Shown in pieces: positions 1-13,104 of a DNA stretch of 64,000 nucleotides. How positions within the stretch are numbered: position 1 is the first letter of the stretch; each line of letters starts with the position of its first letter. The translations under genes and the position numbers were made by a program. Source of the DNA: Turbatrix aceti (lineage: Eukaryota > Nematoda > Chromadorea > Rhabditida > Panagrolaimidae); assembly GCA_963969345.1 (NCBI GenBank), contig OZ017768.1, positions 11,448,193 through 11,512,192 on the forward strand, in the 5' to 3' direction. The notes beneath the pieces are model-generated. The model saw only the letters and a program-made list of their open reading frames with translations. It had not been told where the DNA came from and did no database searches.

Positions 1-892
1 TCTTATAGCACCTGACCTTTTACCACCACACGTGCACGTATGCCCACCTATTTCATCCGACGCACGGGCCTTATTCTATCGTGTTTATCACATCTTCTGC
101 CTCACCGCATCAACCGCCTCCGATTAACTGCGCAAATAGGGGGGAACTCTATTAAAAAAACAGATAATGACCTACTTTTTTGATGAATTGTGTCCCAGCA
201 AAACAACCAGTAAACCAACAATTAAAAAACTGTGGTTTGTAGTTTTAAAGATTAATTAAACTTGCAGCATTTTGGTACTTGTTAAACAAATTATTTTTAT
301 AAATGCAAACCGCTAGCAAACCCGAAACAAAAAATGGTAACGCTTTTAACTAAGAAATTTCACGTGTTCATTTTTTATTTCAAATTTAGCAACATTTAGC
401 AACAACCCAACAAAATGCTAAATGTTTATTTTTAGATTCAAAGATAAATTTTATGAAGGGAACATTTTAATCTGCAACATTTACCTGTATCAGCCGGACG
501 ACCCATATATACCATATCATTTGTACTTGAAGAATACTTAATATGACCAGTCATTTTAGAAGAAAAAGCCATTTATCGTAGTACGCTACTATGTCATGCA
601 GGGACAAAATTCCTACGCACTTTCATTTTTATAGCAGCCCAGACAGCAAACCAAACATGTTTGGCACAAATTTCCCTCTTCGTCTTTATTTTTGTTGTTG
701 CGACAAGCAGTACAGGATGGGATCCCGCCAGTTTATCACGCCTTTGAGGGTATATACGCTTCCCAATTTGAGATCATTGAATAAACATTATGGAGGGCGT
801 CACAAAAAACATGCCAATTCCCGAAGGAAAGCTGATGCAAGCAGAATATCTTATGAATGCGTTTTTTTCACGATCGAAAGAAGGAAACTTAC

Positions 893-3800
893 TGTGATGG
901 AGTGGTGTATCACAGACAGATGGCATCGAAGACGTACGACGCATGTGAGTACCGAGCTGAAGGCTTGAGTGGCCTTCAGGCTGATTTTCCAGTGAATCAT
1001 CGTTTGGCAAACTGCTTTCGGTTTTTTGGCGAACAGCTTTTCTGTAAACAGGAAATGAAAAACACGATAGGAGTAATAGCATTCTTTTCTTCTGGTCTTT
1101 TTGGTAGAAAGTACGGTTTTCCATGTTTTGAAAAATATTTATTCGGTGACGAGAGTAAGACAACCCAGGTGTGTAGCACTACTGATGTAAAATAAAAAAA
1201 TATGTTAGATGTGATATGTGTTAATAAAGTAGTAATTAGCAAGAATTTATCGTTAATTTTATTAGTTCATCCATCTACATAATTAGTTGAGCCATCACCA
1301 CAAAAGGTCACTGGCTTTTTCTTACGATCACAGAAAATTAAATGCAACAGACAAGGTGTTGGCCACTGAGAGACAAGTATGGTATCTGAGATTCAGCTAA
1401 CCATAGTAGGCTTTTATATTGCACCAATGTAAGAAAAAATTTGTAATCACACAACAAATTCAAGACGCTCAAAAATCCAACATGCAACTCTAGACTTGTA
1501 AATGCCAAACCAAAATCAAAAGAAAATAGAAGAAAACACAATTTTCCAAGAATGCTGAAAATTAAAATGAGATAGACGTATAAAGTGCGTGAAATAGTAC
1601 CATCCTGAAGGCAACCAAAACTTTTGCAATAAAATCATGCTACAGACAACCAAGGTGTTATCAACTATTCAATTTGTTTACGCATACGGTATGACTCGCA
1701 TGATTTGAGCAAATCGCGGAAAACGGTAAACAAAATAAAAACCTGTTTACCATTTTTTGCTGTTATTATGTACGTATCAATTAAATGAGTGTTTTTCCAG
1801 TAACAAGCAAACAAAATAAGAGATTTCTCGCTCCTGGTCAAAAATTTGGTCAAATTGATAGCTATACGAAATTATTTTGTAATTCAGAAAAAAAAGCAAA
1901 AATAGACAGTCAGACGCCGAAAAAACAGATTTTGTATGCAAAAAAACTTACTCTTCGGCAACGTGAAAAAGATTCTGAAAACTCTTCCGTGTGTGCTTTT
2001 TAGACTTTGTCATAGCGTGAAGGGTCAATCCACAGCTTTGGTAGACCAAAAACTCCATTTTTTGATGATCTGGTGAAGGTACAGGTGAAAAGGAAAGTTG
2101 AAGAACCTCTGGCAGGGCAACAAAGGGTGGCTGCCTTTGAAAGCAACAAAAGTCAAAAAATGACACTCAAAAACACGAAATCAATGTATTAGTCTTTCTG
2201 ACCAAGGCTGAATATAAGTGCGAAGGGCAAAGGGCTAAATCTCCAAAAAAAGAAAACGGTAATATGAGAAAATGAACGAGACAAGTTGAGCGTCAGACTT
2301 CGCTGTATAATGACATCCCTTACGTCAGCAAAAGGGAAAAAGAGAAGCAACTTCATTATAAGAGATGCAATTGCCACTTAACTTGTTTAGCTCAAAAATA
2401 AGAAACGTAAAGCAAAAGATCATGATTACACTTTGGCGAAAACCGTTATTTCATTATCAAAGGCAATCATTTTTTATGCCAAAACAACATTTTTTTCGTA
2501 GCAGAGGCTAAAAGGAGATTTGAATTGAATTGTCTTAAAATAAGCGAAAAAGAGAGTTAGTTAATCTGAACTCAGTGATAAGCCGCTTGGCTAGCCAGTC
2601 AGAAGGCCACCCAAAACTATTTTTTGTCAGTTGCAGATTAAAAAGTAAATAATTTTTCTCTGGAAAAAAAGACAATTATATTTAAGAACTTCAATTGCTT
2701 CAAAAAATTATGGCGACTTTACTTCATTTCTAATTAATATTATATTTCTCAAATTTGATCGCCCGTAACAAACAGATAGTTACAAGCCTCCGCGTAGTTC
2801 CTTATTTAATTTTTTGTGCTTATCAAAGTCAAAATTTTTTATACGGGGGGCTTTGAATTTATAACTGATTTTGACATCAGTTTTTGTCAAATGTCACAAA
2901 AATCTGTTTTTCTCCAAAATAATACCAAACACAATAGACTATAGGACATCGAGGACAATTTCGAGCTCTCCCTCCACTTTACGCTGGGTCGATTCGCTCA
3001 ACTCGGTGTTCAACAAGACGAAAACCAGACCACAGCAACGATGGGAAGAAGAAATCGCGACCAAAACGAATCGAGACATTTACACCTACGTGGACATCAT
3101 TTGTGCCTCCTAACATCTGGTCTAATGATAACTAACCACTGAGTAATGGTGAAATAAATAAATAAATAAAACAATAGACTATTTATTTTACAAATTTGTT
3201 TGTTTTGCTACAAAAAAAATAAGACAAAGGGGAAATAAATAAATATTAGAATAACAATTGTGAAAAATAGATAGAAGAGGCTTCTTCAGTTCATCTGTCT
3301 GTATTTTTGTGAATATAAACTAATAACTAAAATGACTATGATATTATTATAAATGGTGGTTGTCGGGCAGAAATGCCGGCTGCATATTATTTTAACAAAA
3401 AAAACCAGCTATACATACAAGAAAACATGTGAAGATGAGCCGTGTAAAGGCCTTTCTCCTATTATTGCAACCACCGACAAAGAGGGCGGAAGATGGAGCT
3501 TTTCTATCGTATTTTTTAGTCATCAGAAGAAAGCCAGATAGTATATACCATATATTACGTACAACAAACTGTCGCAGAGAAAAAATAATTTTTTTAGTTT
3601 CAAGCTTTATTTCGGAGAAAAGAATGTCTTTTTGTCCGTTAATAACTCCCCAGACAGATAGTTCATAAATTGCAAAAATACGACCGATATATTTTTACCG
3701 ACAACTGCAGAGTGCAGCGTCTCACGGTCATGGCCCCGGGTTTTTGGTTAAAACCAATGTCATGAGTCATGACGTCGGATATCGGGTTTACGCACAATTT

Positions 3801-5660
3801 TGTGACGATAGGTTGGTGGCCAACGTATAAATAACTCTACTGCGTATAAATAACACAAGAGGTACATAAATACTTGCGTTAAAAATGAGCCAAACCATTT
3901 GTTTAGTGTTTTGCAACAAATGCAATATTTTCATGAAAATGAGAAAAAAATGGTCTGATTAAAAATAATTTTATACATGATGTTATGACAGGTTAGCCCA
4001 TATTTTATAAATCGCACTTTTACACTCACCCTTCAAATATGGCGTTAGCAATAGAAGCTGCATTGTCGAGGAGTGATTTTTGCATGACAAAGTCGGGATC
4101 AACTTTGGAAGAACGAAAAGACGTAGGAGGGGGAGGAGGATGGTACCCACGACGACCCACCGAGAGACTGAAAGCTCGGTGAGGAGAGCGTCGTAGCGGT
4201 AAGCTTATATCGTGGTGCTCGTCTCCTCGCCGCGAAGCCATCATCGAGCAAGAAGTGATTGTAGAGTCTACTGCAGCAGGCGGAGAAGAAGGCGAAGATG
4301 TAGCAGATTGCGCAAAAGGCGCCCACGTCCTAGGGGAAACACTCGAATACATTGGCCTTTGGCTACTTGCAGGGACGACAAAATGTATGCACGTTCGACA
4401 CAACAGTTTCACTCACACTCACAGTATTACGTATGAGTTGTTAAACTTCCCTGACAAACGACGGATGCATTAAAATTATTCAGTTTTTCAGTGATTAAAT
4501 TAATGCAAGAACGAAAAAAATGCGGGTTATCACGCTAGCCATGAGGAAAGGGATAAGTCCCCCGAACACGAGGAAGCTAACGATGAACACAGCACACTCT
4601 TGGATAACGACGATACAATAAATGCTGCTGCCGTCTCATTGCCAATGCGGGGGCACAAGCAGGGGATATAAGGATGTTCAGGGGAAAAACAAGACTAATA
4701 AGTGACCTTAACAAATCCGTAATTCGTAGAATATTCAAAGTTGCGGAGAGACTTTAAAAAAACTTTTAAAAATATATCAAATTGAAAAAAAACAATATTT
4801 ACGGCACTAATGTAAGAAAGCGAATGCAAAAGCAGTCGGCGCACTCACCTTCGACGCGTCAGCGTGAGGGTCAACGGTTCAGGAGGCTGAAAAAAGTGAA
4901 ATTATTCATCTATTACTAAATTGAAAGAGAAATGAACTAGAATTGCTGTAGTGGCACTCCTTTCATACCAAAATGTTTATTTGTATCCATAATGCGTCAA
5001 AAAACCAAAGATTTAGTACTTCAAAAAGCCATACAGGTTTTAGTTATGCACGATTTAAAAAAGGGTATAGATTACTGTAATCAACTGCGCTTCAACTGTA
5101 CAAGTCATAACTTTTTTGAACTAGTACAAGAACTCCAGCCGTACCAAAATTCTAAGGAAAATTTAAATTCAACTAAACCGATTGAAACTGATAAAAAGTT
5201 GTTTCAATTACACTTTGACTCCAATTTAAATAATTTTTTTCCGTAAAAGCGTCTTTGAAAAAACCGCGTTTTTTGAAAGCAAAAAAAAACTTGGCAGCCT
5301 GTTCAAGTTTCCGGTAAACTATAATAATTGGAACAAAGTCATTATCCAAACTGTTTCTTTCTTCCAAGAGACGGTAAAAGTTAACGAAAAACGTTAATTT
5401 GAACAAAGGGACTGTAAAAGTTAACGATAAATTTGTTACGCCAAAAACTTTTGGAAATAATATTCCAGTGCTTCCAAAAAACTAACCTCATCTACAGAAG
5501 CACTGTGACCGGAAGCTTCGTCTGAGTTTGGAGCTAAGCTGTTACGTTGTGGCTTTTGTTTTTTTTGAGTTTTCTGATCGTCTTTTTCACGTCTTTCAAT
5601 CTCTTCTTCCATCTCGTTGAGGAGCCGACGTCCACGCACGATTTTGGAAATAATAAACAT
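893..5660 (-). CDS. Unrecognised multi-exon gene, probably incomplete (continues left)
   Basis: Four exons join with matching phases: 5660-5487 (ATG start, 58 codons, phase 0), 4886-4849 (38 nt, phase 2), about 4362-4030 (phase 2) and 1041-893 (phase 1). Donors are GTTAGT, GTGAGT, GTGAGT and GTAAGT. Acceptors are TTTTTTCAG, a weaker GCAAGTAG, and TGTTTACAG. The protein starts MFIISKIVRGRR, followed by an acidic/basic helix (NEMEEEIERREKDD), then long Ser/Pro-rich disorder with a five-proline run, a short ordered-looking piece (VDPDFVMQKSLLDNAA), and in the last exon a basophilic-kinase-like site RRTSSMPS. No catalytic domain or membrane segment is visible. It reads like a cytoplasmic regulatory region. 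The last visible exon ends in phase 1, so at least one exon remains, possibly beyond the window. No family was recognised. The splicing is inferred from phase agreement only; the LINE fragment at 2.9-3.2 kb would lie in an intron. Confidence 0.45.
2943..3170 (+). mobile_element. 5'-truncated LINE 3' end with target-site duplication
   Basis: The insert is flanked by the direct repeat ACAATAGACTAT (2931-2942 and 3171-3182) and ends in an AAATA-type tail. Before the tail is a short open frame with the motif RPQQRWEEEI and stop at 3113, resembling the C-terminal end of non-LTR retrotransposon polyproteins (RGRPxxRW-like). Family unassigned. Shorter copies of the same 3' end occur at 6002-6046 plus 6522-6567, at 16340-16435 and inverted at 37614-37656. 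Confidence 0.8.
4541..4680. other. GC-rich island open on both strands
   Basis: This stretch sits in what would be an intron of the minus-strand gene and is much richer in GC than its surroundings. The minus frame reads as a continuous hydrophobic segment (contains VFIVSFLVFGGLIPFL), with C-ending wobble codons as in the real exons. The plus frame reads as an acidic tail with stop (contains EHEEANDEHSTLLDNDD). One is the shadow of the other. Splice sites for either are weak. It may be a transmembrane exon of an alternative transcript or an exon of another gene. Confidence 0.2.
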
Positions 5661-6001
5661 TGTTTCAAATCAGGTGATATATTCAGGCAATTTTAATTCG
5701 GGCGCTGATAAAAAATAGTCGTTGTAACTGGCTAAAAAAATAATTGATTTTATTAAAAAGAAAAAAAGTAGGATGAGCAGCCAGCGTTCACAGTCATTAA
5801 CAAAGTTAATTAATATTGCATCACACATATTCCCGCGTTGTGTTCGTGCACATGATGGACGCTACGAGTGCTAATGTGTTCAAGCTTTGATTTTAAAAAC
5901 ACGGCTGGTTTTCGTTATGTGTTTTCGACACTTTGATTTTTTGACTTTTGTGGAATTTATTTGCCAAATGCTAAAACAAATTGAGTTAGAAATCGCAAAA
6001 T

Positions 6002-6567
6002 CTGACACCTACGTCGATATCATTTGTGCCCCCTAACATCTGGTCTATGTAATATTAAGTTATTACATAGACTAAGTTATAAGTTATAGTTAAGTTATAA
6101 CCAGTGTAACATCGCCTTCGCCTTCATCGCCCCCGGAGGCGCCTTCAGATCGCCTTCGCCTCCGGAGGCGAAGGCGAAGGCGAAGGCAAAAAATTGATCG
6201 CTTCCAATTGCCTTCGCCTTCCTCGTCTTTAGAACTTAGTCTAGCTTCACAATTTACGAAAAAAAATTTGAATGACCTCAAAAAATATTTAAAAATAGTC
6301 AAAATACAGCCTTACCACTATATTTAATAGAGTTACAAGTGTATTTTTATCATAATTTTGCTTTCTGCTATGATTTTGTTATAGAAAATTTGAGAATTGG
6401 CAACAAAAGCGCTTCTGATCGCCCTTCGTCTCTGGAGGCGCCTTCATCGCTTTCTCCTTCGCCTTTGCCTCTGGAGGCGAAGGCGAAGGCGCAGACAATA
6501 ATTTTGGTTTGCGTTACACTGCTAATAACTAACCACTGAGGAACGGTGAAATAAATAAATAAACAAA
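6002..6567 (+). mobile_element. LINE 3' end split by a hAT-like MITE
   Basis: Positions 6002-6046 match the coding end and start of the 3' UTR of the LINE at 2943-3170. The remaining tail (ACTAACCACTGAG..., then AAATA repeats) resumes at about 6522. The intervening DNA contains the MITE described separately (6102-6521). The order of events is therefore LINE insertion first, MITE second. Confidence 0.65.
6102..6521. mobile_element. hAT-like MITE with GCCTTCGCC/GGCGAAGGC core
   Basis: Ends are inverted (CAGTGTAAC ... GTTACACTG). Both halves carry repeated GCCTTCGCC and GGCGAAGGC units around CTCCGGAG, separated by an AT-rich middle. The flanks (GTTATAAC left, CTAATAAC right) agree at only five of eight positions, so the target-site duplication is decayed or the left edge was altered. 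It is the same family as 23006-23239. Confidence 0.65.
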
Positions 6568-9408
6568 AACAATTTTCTAAACCGCCATAATGTTTAGTCT
6601 TCGTAAGCTACTGAATGTGATAAAGGCCACTTCCGTGATAAAAGATTCAATGTCTTCACCAAAAGAAGGAAAAGAACTTCAAAGATAATCCAATATCCAT
6701 ATTGAATAAATGGTCGCCATACAGAAATTTCGCGTATTCTGACGACATTTTTTTGAACAACAAAAGATAGGCAAAGGTTTGTTTTCGATCGTTTTTTTGT
6801 TTTTACTGCGAATGCAATTTTTATTTAGCTGTCTTTGTTTGTGTAAAAAACTTATTTTCAATTTGTAAATTAGGACCGTGCCATACAACAAACGTTGGTA
6901 TTCTGCAATGTGCCAAAAAAATGCATTACCGTTTTTTGAGTATTTTTTCATAATTGTTTGTGTTCATGAAACCAAAAATGCTTTTCCGTCAACTGTTTCT
7001 ATGATAATAATCGATTTATTTTGTGCGAAAGCTAATGTTAAACATCATTTTCTGACACTAATGCTTTTAACAGACATGAAATTGGTTTAAATTCGTCAAT
7101 TGTATTTCTTATTTAAAGAAAACAAGTAATTCAGAATTCTTTTAGAATTGAAGTCAAATCACATCAAACGTAATATAATAAATAGAAAAGTGCGTATTTG
7201 AACAAAAAACATGCAAGTTGCATGTTACGTTAGTGATAAATAAACGCACACAGGTTCTATCAGTGGCAAAATTAGGAAAAGAGAGGGAAGCATGTTGTTT
7301 TTGGACAGAACTATAAAAACAACATGAAGATTTGGGGTATATAAAATCTTTGAAAGGGGTAAAAAACAAAAAAACAAAACACATACCATTGAGCATAAAA
7401 TAAGGAAGAGACAGAAAAGTTGGATCTTCGAATCTAGGTAATATTTAGTAAACAATGTTTTTATATATATTGTGATAAAAAAATCGTATTTCGGGCTGCA
7501 TAAAACAATTGCATAAAACAATTTTAAAGTTAAATTTTTTGTCAGGATTTTTAATTCCAAATTACAAAGGTTTTATTAGGAAAAAAAATGATTTCCTCTA
7601 AAAAAGTGAAAGAAATGACAAAAAGAACATTTTAACACATGTATAATTCAGGGATATTTTTACTCGTATTTAACATTTTTCAGGTAAAACAGAAAAAGTT
7701 ACGAAGTGCAATTCTTGCGGCAGGGTTTAGGTTTTCGACTGCTTGCTTCTAAAACAACCACTAAAATCCCCCCGTGGTTGTTTTGGGGTTCTCCGAAAAA
7801 AATTCACCTGTTTCTAAACACAAAACAAGTAATTGCACCCGCACCTGCGGCTGCCTGGAAAATAAGCATCGTGATGGCGGGGGCTCAGAAACAGTTATGG
7901 CGCAAGCAACGACCCCGACGACCATTATCGCGAACAGGGCATGCTTCAAGCGTCACCTCACGTCAACGCATTAGCAATGTAATCATAATTTTGAAACAGC
8001 CATTTTTGGAGGAATGACATTCATTGGTGAGGGAGGGGTAAGGATTACCGGAACAAATATTGAAAATGAAATTAAACCTGTTAAAAGGTTTTTTTTTGCT
8101 CTGCACTATTTTAAAATAAATTTTTTAAACAAATAGAAAAAAATCTACAAGATAAAAAATGCTCTCTGCTTTCTAGGGAGCTGCATCATTTTTTTAAAAG
8201 TTTTTAGTAACTGAAGTAAACTGAATAAAAGCAGCCAGAACATGGCAGGAAGCAGACAATACAGGATAGATTTTTAAGGTGTCTGTGCCTTGCCCCTTAC
8301 AGTAGCAACTACGACCCATGATGTGTATGAGTTGATGAAAATGCAACCGAACAGACAAAAAATGCCACACCTAAATGTTATTGTTGGCGAGGGGCACGGA
8401 AGTGCATGGTGTAGCGTTTTCAGAATTCATGTGTTCTTTTGATTGTCAGCAAAAACAAGAGCAAACGAAATCGGAACAATGAAACCTGTCTTGCTCTTTT
8501 TTGAATAAATAAATGAAAGAATTTTTAACCAAATTGATCAAAACTCAGATTCTTGATTATATTAATGAATTTCTGGGGGTATAAAAAGATTTGATAAACT
8601 TCAAGACAAACCTAAAATAAAAAGTTGCTAAAAAAAAGATAAACTGTTTTTACTTCATTTCAAAAGGTAGTGATTATAAATGCCTGGTAGTGGTTATAAA
8701 TGCAAGAAAGGCTACGTATGTCGTACGTATGAAGAATAATATTTAAATACTAAAAGCACTCAAGTCAGGAATAAACATGCAAGTTTAAAACTACATATTT
8801 ATATAAAGTGTATCAGTTGCTGTAAAAAATGTATTTTACATTCACATTTATGTTTGTATAAAAAAAAGAAACTAGAAAGAACTGTTAACGGAATGTGAAG
8901 TCAGAAATATTACAAAATAATTTACCGTTTAACAATTTTCAGCAAACTATGTTTTTTCTCTTGTCCATCAAGATTAGAAATGTGTCACATAATCACTGGG
9001 AATGTTGTGCATCTTTGCATTAGCAAAAAAATAAAAAACATTCGATTTTTGATCAACAAAATGTCTGGAAATTTAAAATTATTCGTTGCTTCAGATATGG
9101 GATGCTTTCATTAACGACCAACTTCTATAGTTATGTCATGCGTCACATTCGCAGGTCAAGTAAAGAACAATACGTCTAATGCTTGCCAAAAAAGAGTCGT
9201 TTTCTAGTTCAGAGGCAGTAAAAAACATAAGTATGAGCTTGAAATTATGGATTCCATAAGTATTTGCAGCACTTCAACGGACGCTCTGGATTTTGTAAAC
9301 ATGGCCAATGTTGTAAAAAAAGACAATCGTCAACAATTATAAAACAGAATATTTAGGAACAACTTGAACAAATTTTTCCTGAAATTTTAAATTTTTGGAA
9401 AGTGCTCA

Positions 9409-9483
9409 TATCTGTCTCTTTAATTTTGTAATGAGTAATTATGCACGAGTAAGAGTAATAAAGTAAAGTAAAGTAAAGTAAAA
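9409..9483 (+). mobile_element. Retroposon 3' tail with (AAGTA)n end
   Basis: This is a near-identical match to the tail at about 45544-45627: TCTCTTTAATTTTG, TAATGAGTAATTATGCACGAG, then repeated AAGTA units. Only the 3' UTR and tail are present here. The coding end of the same LINE family is seen at 45466 and 58437. Confidence 0.65.
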
Positions 9484-9709
9484 CGGAATCAAATTTTTAA
9501 ATAATTTTGAAAAAAAAACAAAATGAATATAAAAATTTGTTCAAAATCGAAGATACAATAATATCGTTGGCTTTGCTTTTGAAGCACAAAATAAATTTTC
9601 ACTAAGTTTATACATTTTTTTGAGAATTCTAAGAAACTGTTTTTGCCAAAGAGTAGAGAGCACTGATGTGAAAAATCTTCACGAACAAAAAAAAGAAAGG
9701 CAAATGACG

Positions 9710-9890
9710 TGATTTGCGGATGTTTGAAAAACGCAAGCGCTCGAATCTGAGCAAGTCCAACGTGCGAAGAAGACGTACGAGAAGACGGTCGCCTGCGTAG
9801 TCCCCGTAATCATCAGCCTTCAAAATCCGTTGCCCCTAATGCCAACCGACGGTCACCGTTGGCGGCACTTGTTTTTGCAGAATCACAACT
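9710..9890 (-). other. Coding-like GC-rich patch, unassigned
   Basis: The minus strand reads without stops through DDYGDYAGDRLLVRLLRTLD and a following Arg/Leu-rich stretch, with codon use like the genuine exons. No convincing acceptor or donor was found, and no family is recognised. It may be an isolated exon or a gene relic. Confidence 0.2.
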
Positions 9891-10852
9891 GGCTATAAAT
9901 AGGTGAATGAAAGTTTTTTTGATTGATAGAAAACGTTTTTTGACACAAAACACAAAAAAATGAAATTTTTTTAAATGTTTTAAAAATTAAACAATTTTAA
10001 ACATCTGACTTGAATGGTTTTTTTCTGTTTTGAAAAAAAAACAATGAAACAAGCCTTGATGCAAAGAAAAAAATTTCAGTTTTAGGAAAAGCTGACAAAA
10101 AGTTTTGTGTAACCATCATGCGGTATAAGCACTGAAACAGACATCCTTGGACTCTTTGGCTTATAAAATGCAACATAGAAATCAAACGAGGATTTATTTT
10201 GCAAAGTTGGGGAAAGAAAAAGATAGCAATTTTCCTATCCAGAGCATCGGATTAGGATTCCATCAAAAAGTGCTCACTCACATCAGAGAATATCGGAAAC
10301 GTGCAAATCAAAAGCAGCGTCACACTACAGACATGCGAGTGATGAAAAACTATGTACGCAAGAAAAATTTAAAAAATGATTCGATGTTTACAAATAAAAT
10401 TGACTTAATCGATACAAACATACGGTACAAAACGAATGTGGGTTTTGGACAAAAATACGTGGTAATTCCTAATCTCAGCTATTCGGTCTGACAAACATCC
10501 CACACTTCAATTTCGATTAATTATCGAACGTTAATGACTTCTACAACCGGGCGACCAACGAAGCTGGTATCCTGCCAGACCGAGCAGGCAGTTATTCGGA
10601 CGTGGTAGTTAGCAAGTTGGGACAACACTTTTTGTGGTCATGAGGAAAAGTCGTCAAATTGCCACACACACACATCCCAAACGAGCAGCATATACCGTAG
10701 CGGTCTTTTGATTGTCTGTATAATATTTTTCCGGTTCAGAGAACACAAGCAATTTCGTATTCTTTTTGTAGGTCCGTCGAAATTTTCGCTTTCTTGTTTT
10801 TTTGTCACATTTTTCACGTAAGCCGGCCCGGTGAACTTTCTCCTCATTTCAG

Positions 10853-11075
10853 GAACAGGAAAAAAATCTATGCTATCATGGACAGTGTCGGAAACAACCA
10901 ATGTAAAACAGTACCGCTAAAGACACAAAACACAAGCACACCAAATCTTCCGGTTGATGGACGTTGCACCCCAGGGCAAACAACGGGTGTAATAGACCTC
11001 GAATGTAGAAACCTTTGTATCCAGAAAGGTGACAAACATCACTGCCATCAATTTCTAAACTATTTTAGGCACTGA
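10853..11075 (+). CDS. Possible small cysteine-rich protein exon
   Basis: A TTTCAG acceptor at 10852 leads into an open frame ending at TGA 11073-11075. From ATG 10878 it gives 65 residues with five cysteines, including DGRCTPG, LECRNLC and HHCHQF. The spacing looks like a small secreted peptide, but no signal peptide is visible, so an upstream exon would be needed. No family recognised. Confidence 0.3.
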
Positions 11076-12041
11076 AAAATTTTTACACGTTCAACCAATT
11101 TTTTTGTTTCACGCATGTTTTAGACAAAATATTGTAATATATTAAAATAAATAAACAGACAACCTACAAAAAAGAGAATGCATAAATTCTTGTAAATGAC
11201 ATACACAAAAGTTCCGTATCTATTACACGGTGATGCAAGCTACAATTATGAATAGAGGGCAATGTTTTTGACGTGAGAACTAAGGAAAGCAGATGCGTAG
11301 TTTTGTAACTCATGCAGCAGGATCTGTCTTTGAAAATAGAAACATGGGATTTAAACCATGCAAGCCCAAAAAAGCAAATTATGAAATCATGGTTAAACGA
11401 AAACAGAAAAAAATAATTTTTTTCCCTCTTTGTAAAAAGTATTGGACGATTTTTGGGCAAACCAAACTTTTTTTTGCTTTTAAAATTAGTTTCATAAATC
11501 AAACAGTCGTAAAAAAATCAAATAGAACGAAATGTTTATGGTATTGCTTTTAAAATTTTTTATATCCAAGATACCCCTGATACATAAAAAACAAAAACAA
11601 CTTCAAAGTGGGTCAGGCCAAAAAAGTAACCACAAATAAGGTAATAACAGGCCAAAAAAAGTCAACAAAATGTGCCAGATGTTTTGTTGCCGACCGTTAG
11701 ACAAAAAATTGGATAATAGATAACTGCCAAATTTTTTCTTTTCGAATACACAAAAATCCCCTCCCCTCTTTGACGAAAAGAATAGTGCACCTTATTTTGT
11801 GTTTTTTACCAACGTTTGTCAATCCCCAAAAATTGTGTTCCACAATTTACAATAACACAGTGTTCACATTTATTTCCTCGTCATCGTAGCCAGTCAGCGT
11901 ACAGTGGTTGTGTGAGTGTACAGTACAAAATAATTATATTACTATTTATCTAGATATCGATACGTTATCCTCCTGTCAAGAGGGACAATTTGATTTCAAT
12001 TTTGATTTGTTCACTGTGTATTGCGCAGAGCAAAGGCGCTG

Positions 12042-12658
12042 ACAAGGAAAATGTTAGGCAGCATTTTGGAAATTCTTCACAAAATTTTGCCAAAAAGTTG
12101 CTTTTACTATGAAGAGTTCGTACCGTAAAATTCACCTGCCTGAGGCATCTACAGGCGGAGTTACGATCGCCTAATATCGCGTTTTTGCCATTTTTGACGA
12201 GTTTTGGCCCGGTGTAGCTAAAAAAACTACGGCATTTCAAAAGCCGAGGTACATATTGATCGACGTAGTTTTTTATGCAGAATCTGATAAAAATATAAGA
12301 ATATAGGTTTGCCACTTTGAAAAATGCCGAAATTTGCATTTAAAAAGGAGTCACAATGGCAACATTGATTTCGGCATTTTTCAAGGTGGCAACCCTACAT
12401 TATTATATTTTTATCGGATTCTCCATCAAAAACTACGTCGATCAATATGTACCTCGGCTTTTAAAATGCCGTAATTTTTTAGCTACAACGTGCCAAAAAT
12501 CGTCAAAAATGGCCAAAACGCGGTTTCAGGCGATCGTAACTCCGTCTGTAGATGCCTCAGGCAGGTGAATTTTACGGTACAAACTTTTCATAGTAAAAGC
12601 AACTTTTTGGCAAAATTTCGTGAAGAAATTCCAAAACGTTGCCTAAAATTTTCCTTGT
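12042..12658. mobile_element. Foldback (long inverted repeat) element, family 3
   Basis: Two arms of about 300 bp are inverted around a centre near 12350. The left arm begins ACAAGGAAAAT and the right arm ends ATTTTCCTTGT. The arms include matching segments around CACCTGCCTGAGGCATCTAC and its complement. Arms differ by scattered substitutions, so the copy is old. No target-site duplication is obvious. The mirrored open frames seen on opposite strands are a product of the inverted repeat. Confidence 0.8.
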
Positions 12659-13104
12659 GAGACCGTTGTGGAAGATTGTGGGGGTTAAGGAGAGGATAGC
12701 TAGAGAAAAGAAAACATAGATGTGTGTCGAACTCGTCAGGGACCAGAAGCATCCACCGGAGATAAATGGGCCAGAGTCGGATCCCCGGGGCTGATCATAA
12801 ATTTTCATCGGCATGTTAGTTGTGATGCGATAATTAGAGAAAAAAGAAGAATTCCAATTCGCGTGACGCAGATAAGTAGTGAGTTATCGGGATCCCATAG
12901 AAAAAACTTGCACGAATAAAGGAAGCCGCCAAAAAACTAAGAACCCGAACAAAAACTGTGTAATGCTTAAAAAATCTGACTACAAATCTGACAAAAAAGA
13001 CATTATAAAAACACATTTCTTTTCTTACCACCAGAAAAAAAGCGAATACATGAAACAGAAAAATCCTATTTAGTGCCGTCCCCTGACCTCTGCAGACAAG
13101 CGGC

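Larger units (their letters stand above)
5661..9700. other. AT-rich DNA, no gene recognised apart from the listed elements
   Basis: Apart from the LINE/MITE complex at 6.0-6.57 kb there are only short AT-biased open frames with no domain, signal peptide or splice-supported extension. A GC-richer patch at 7710-7970 is open in several frames on both strands. Its minus strand has a short hydrophobic start (MVVGVVACAITVS), but no consistent gene could be built. Confidence 0.5.

Noticed and set aside
12780..12792. GGATCCCCGGGG resembling a cloning polylinker
   Set aside because: Only a dozen bases match and the flanks are ordinary genomic sequence, so there is no evidence of vector contamination.
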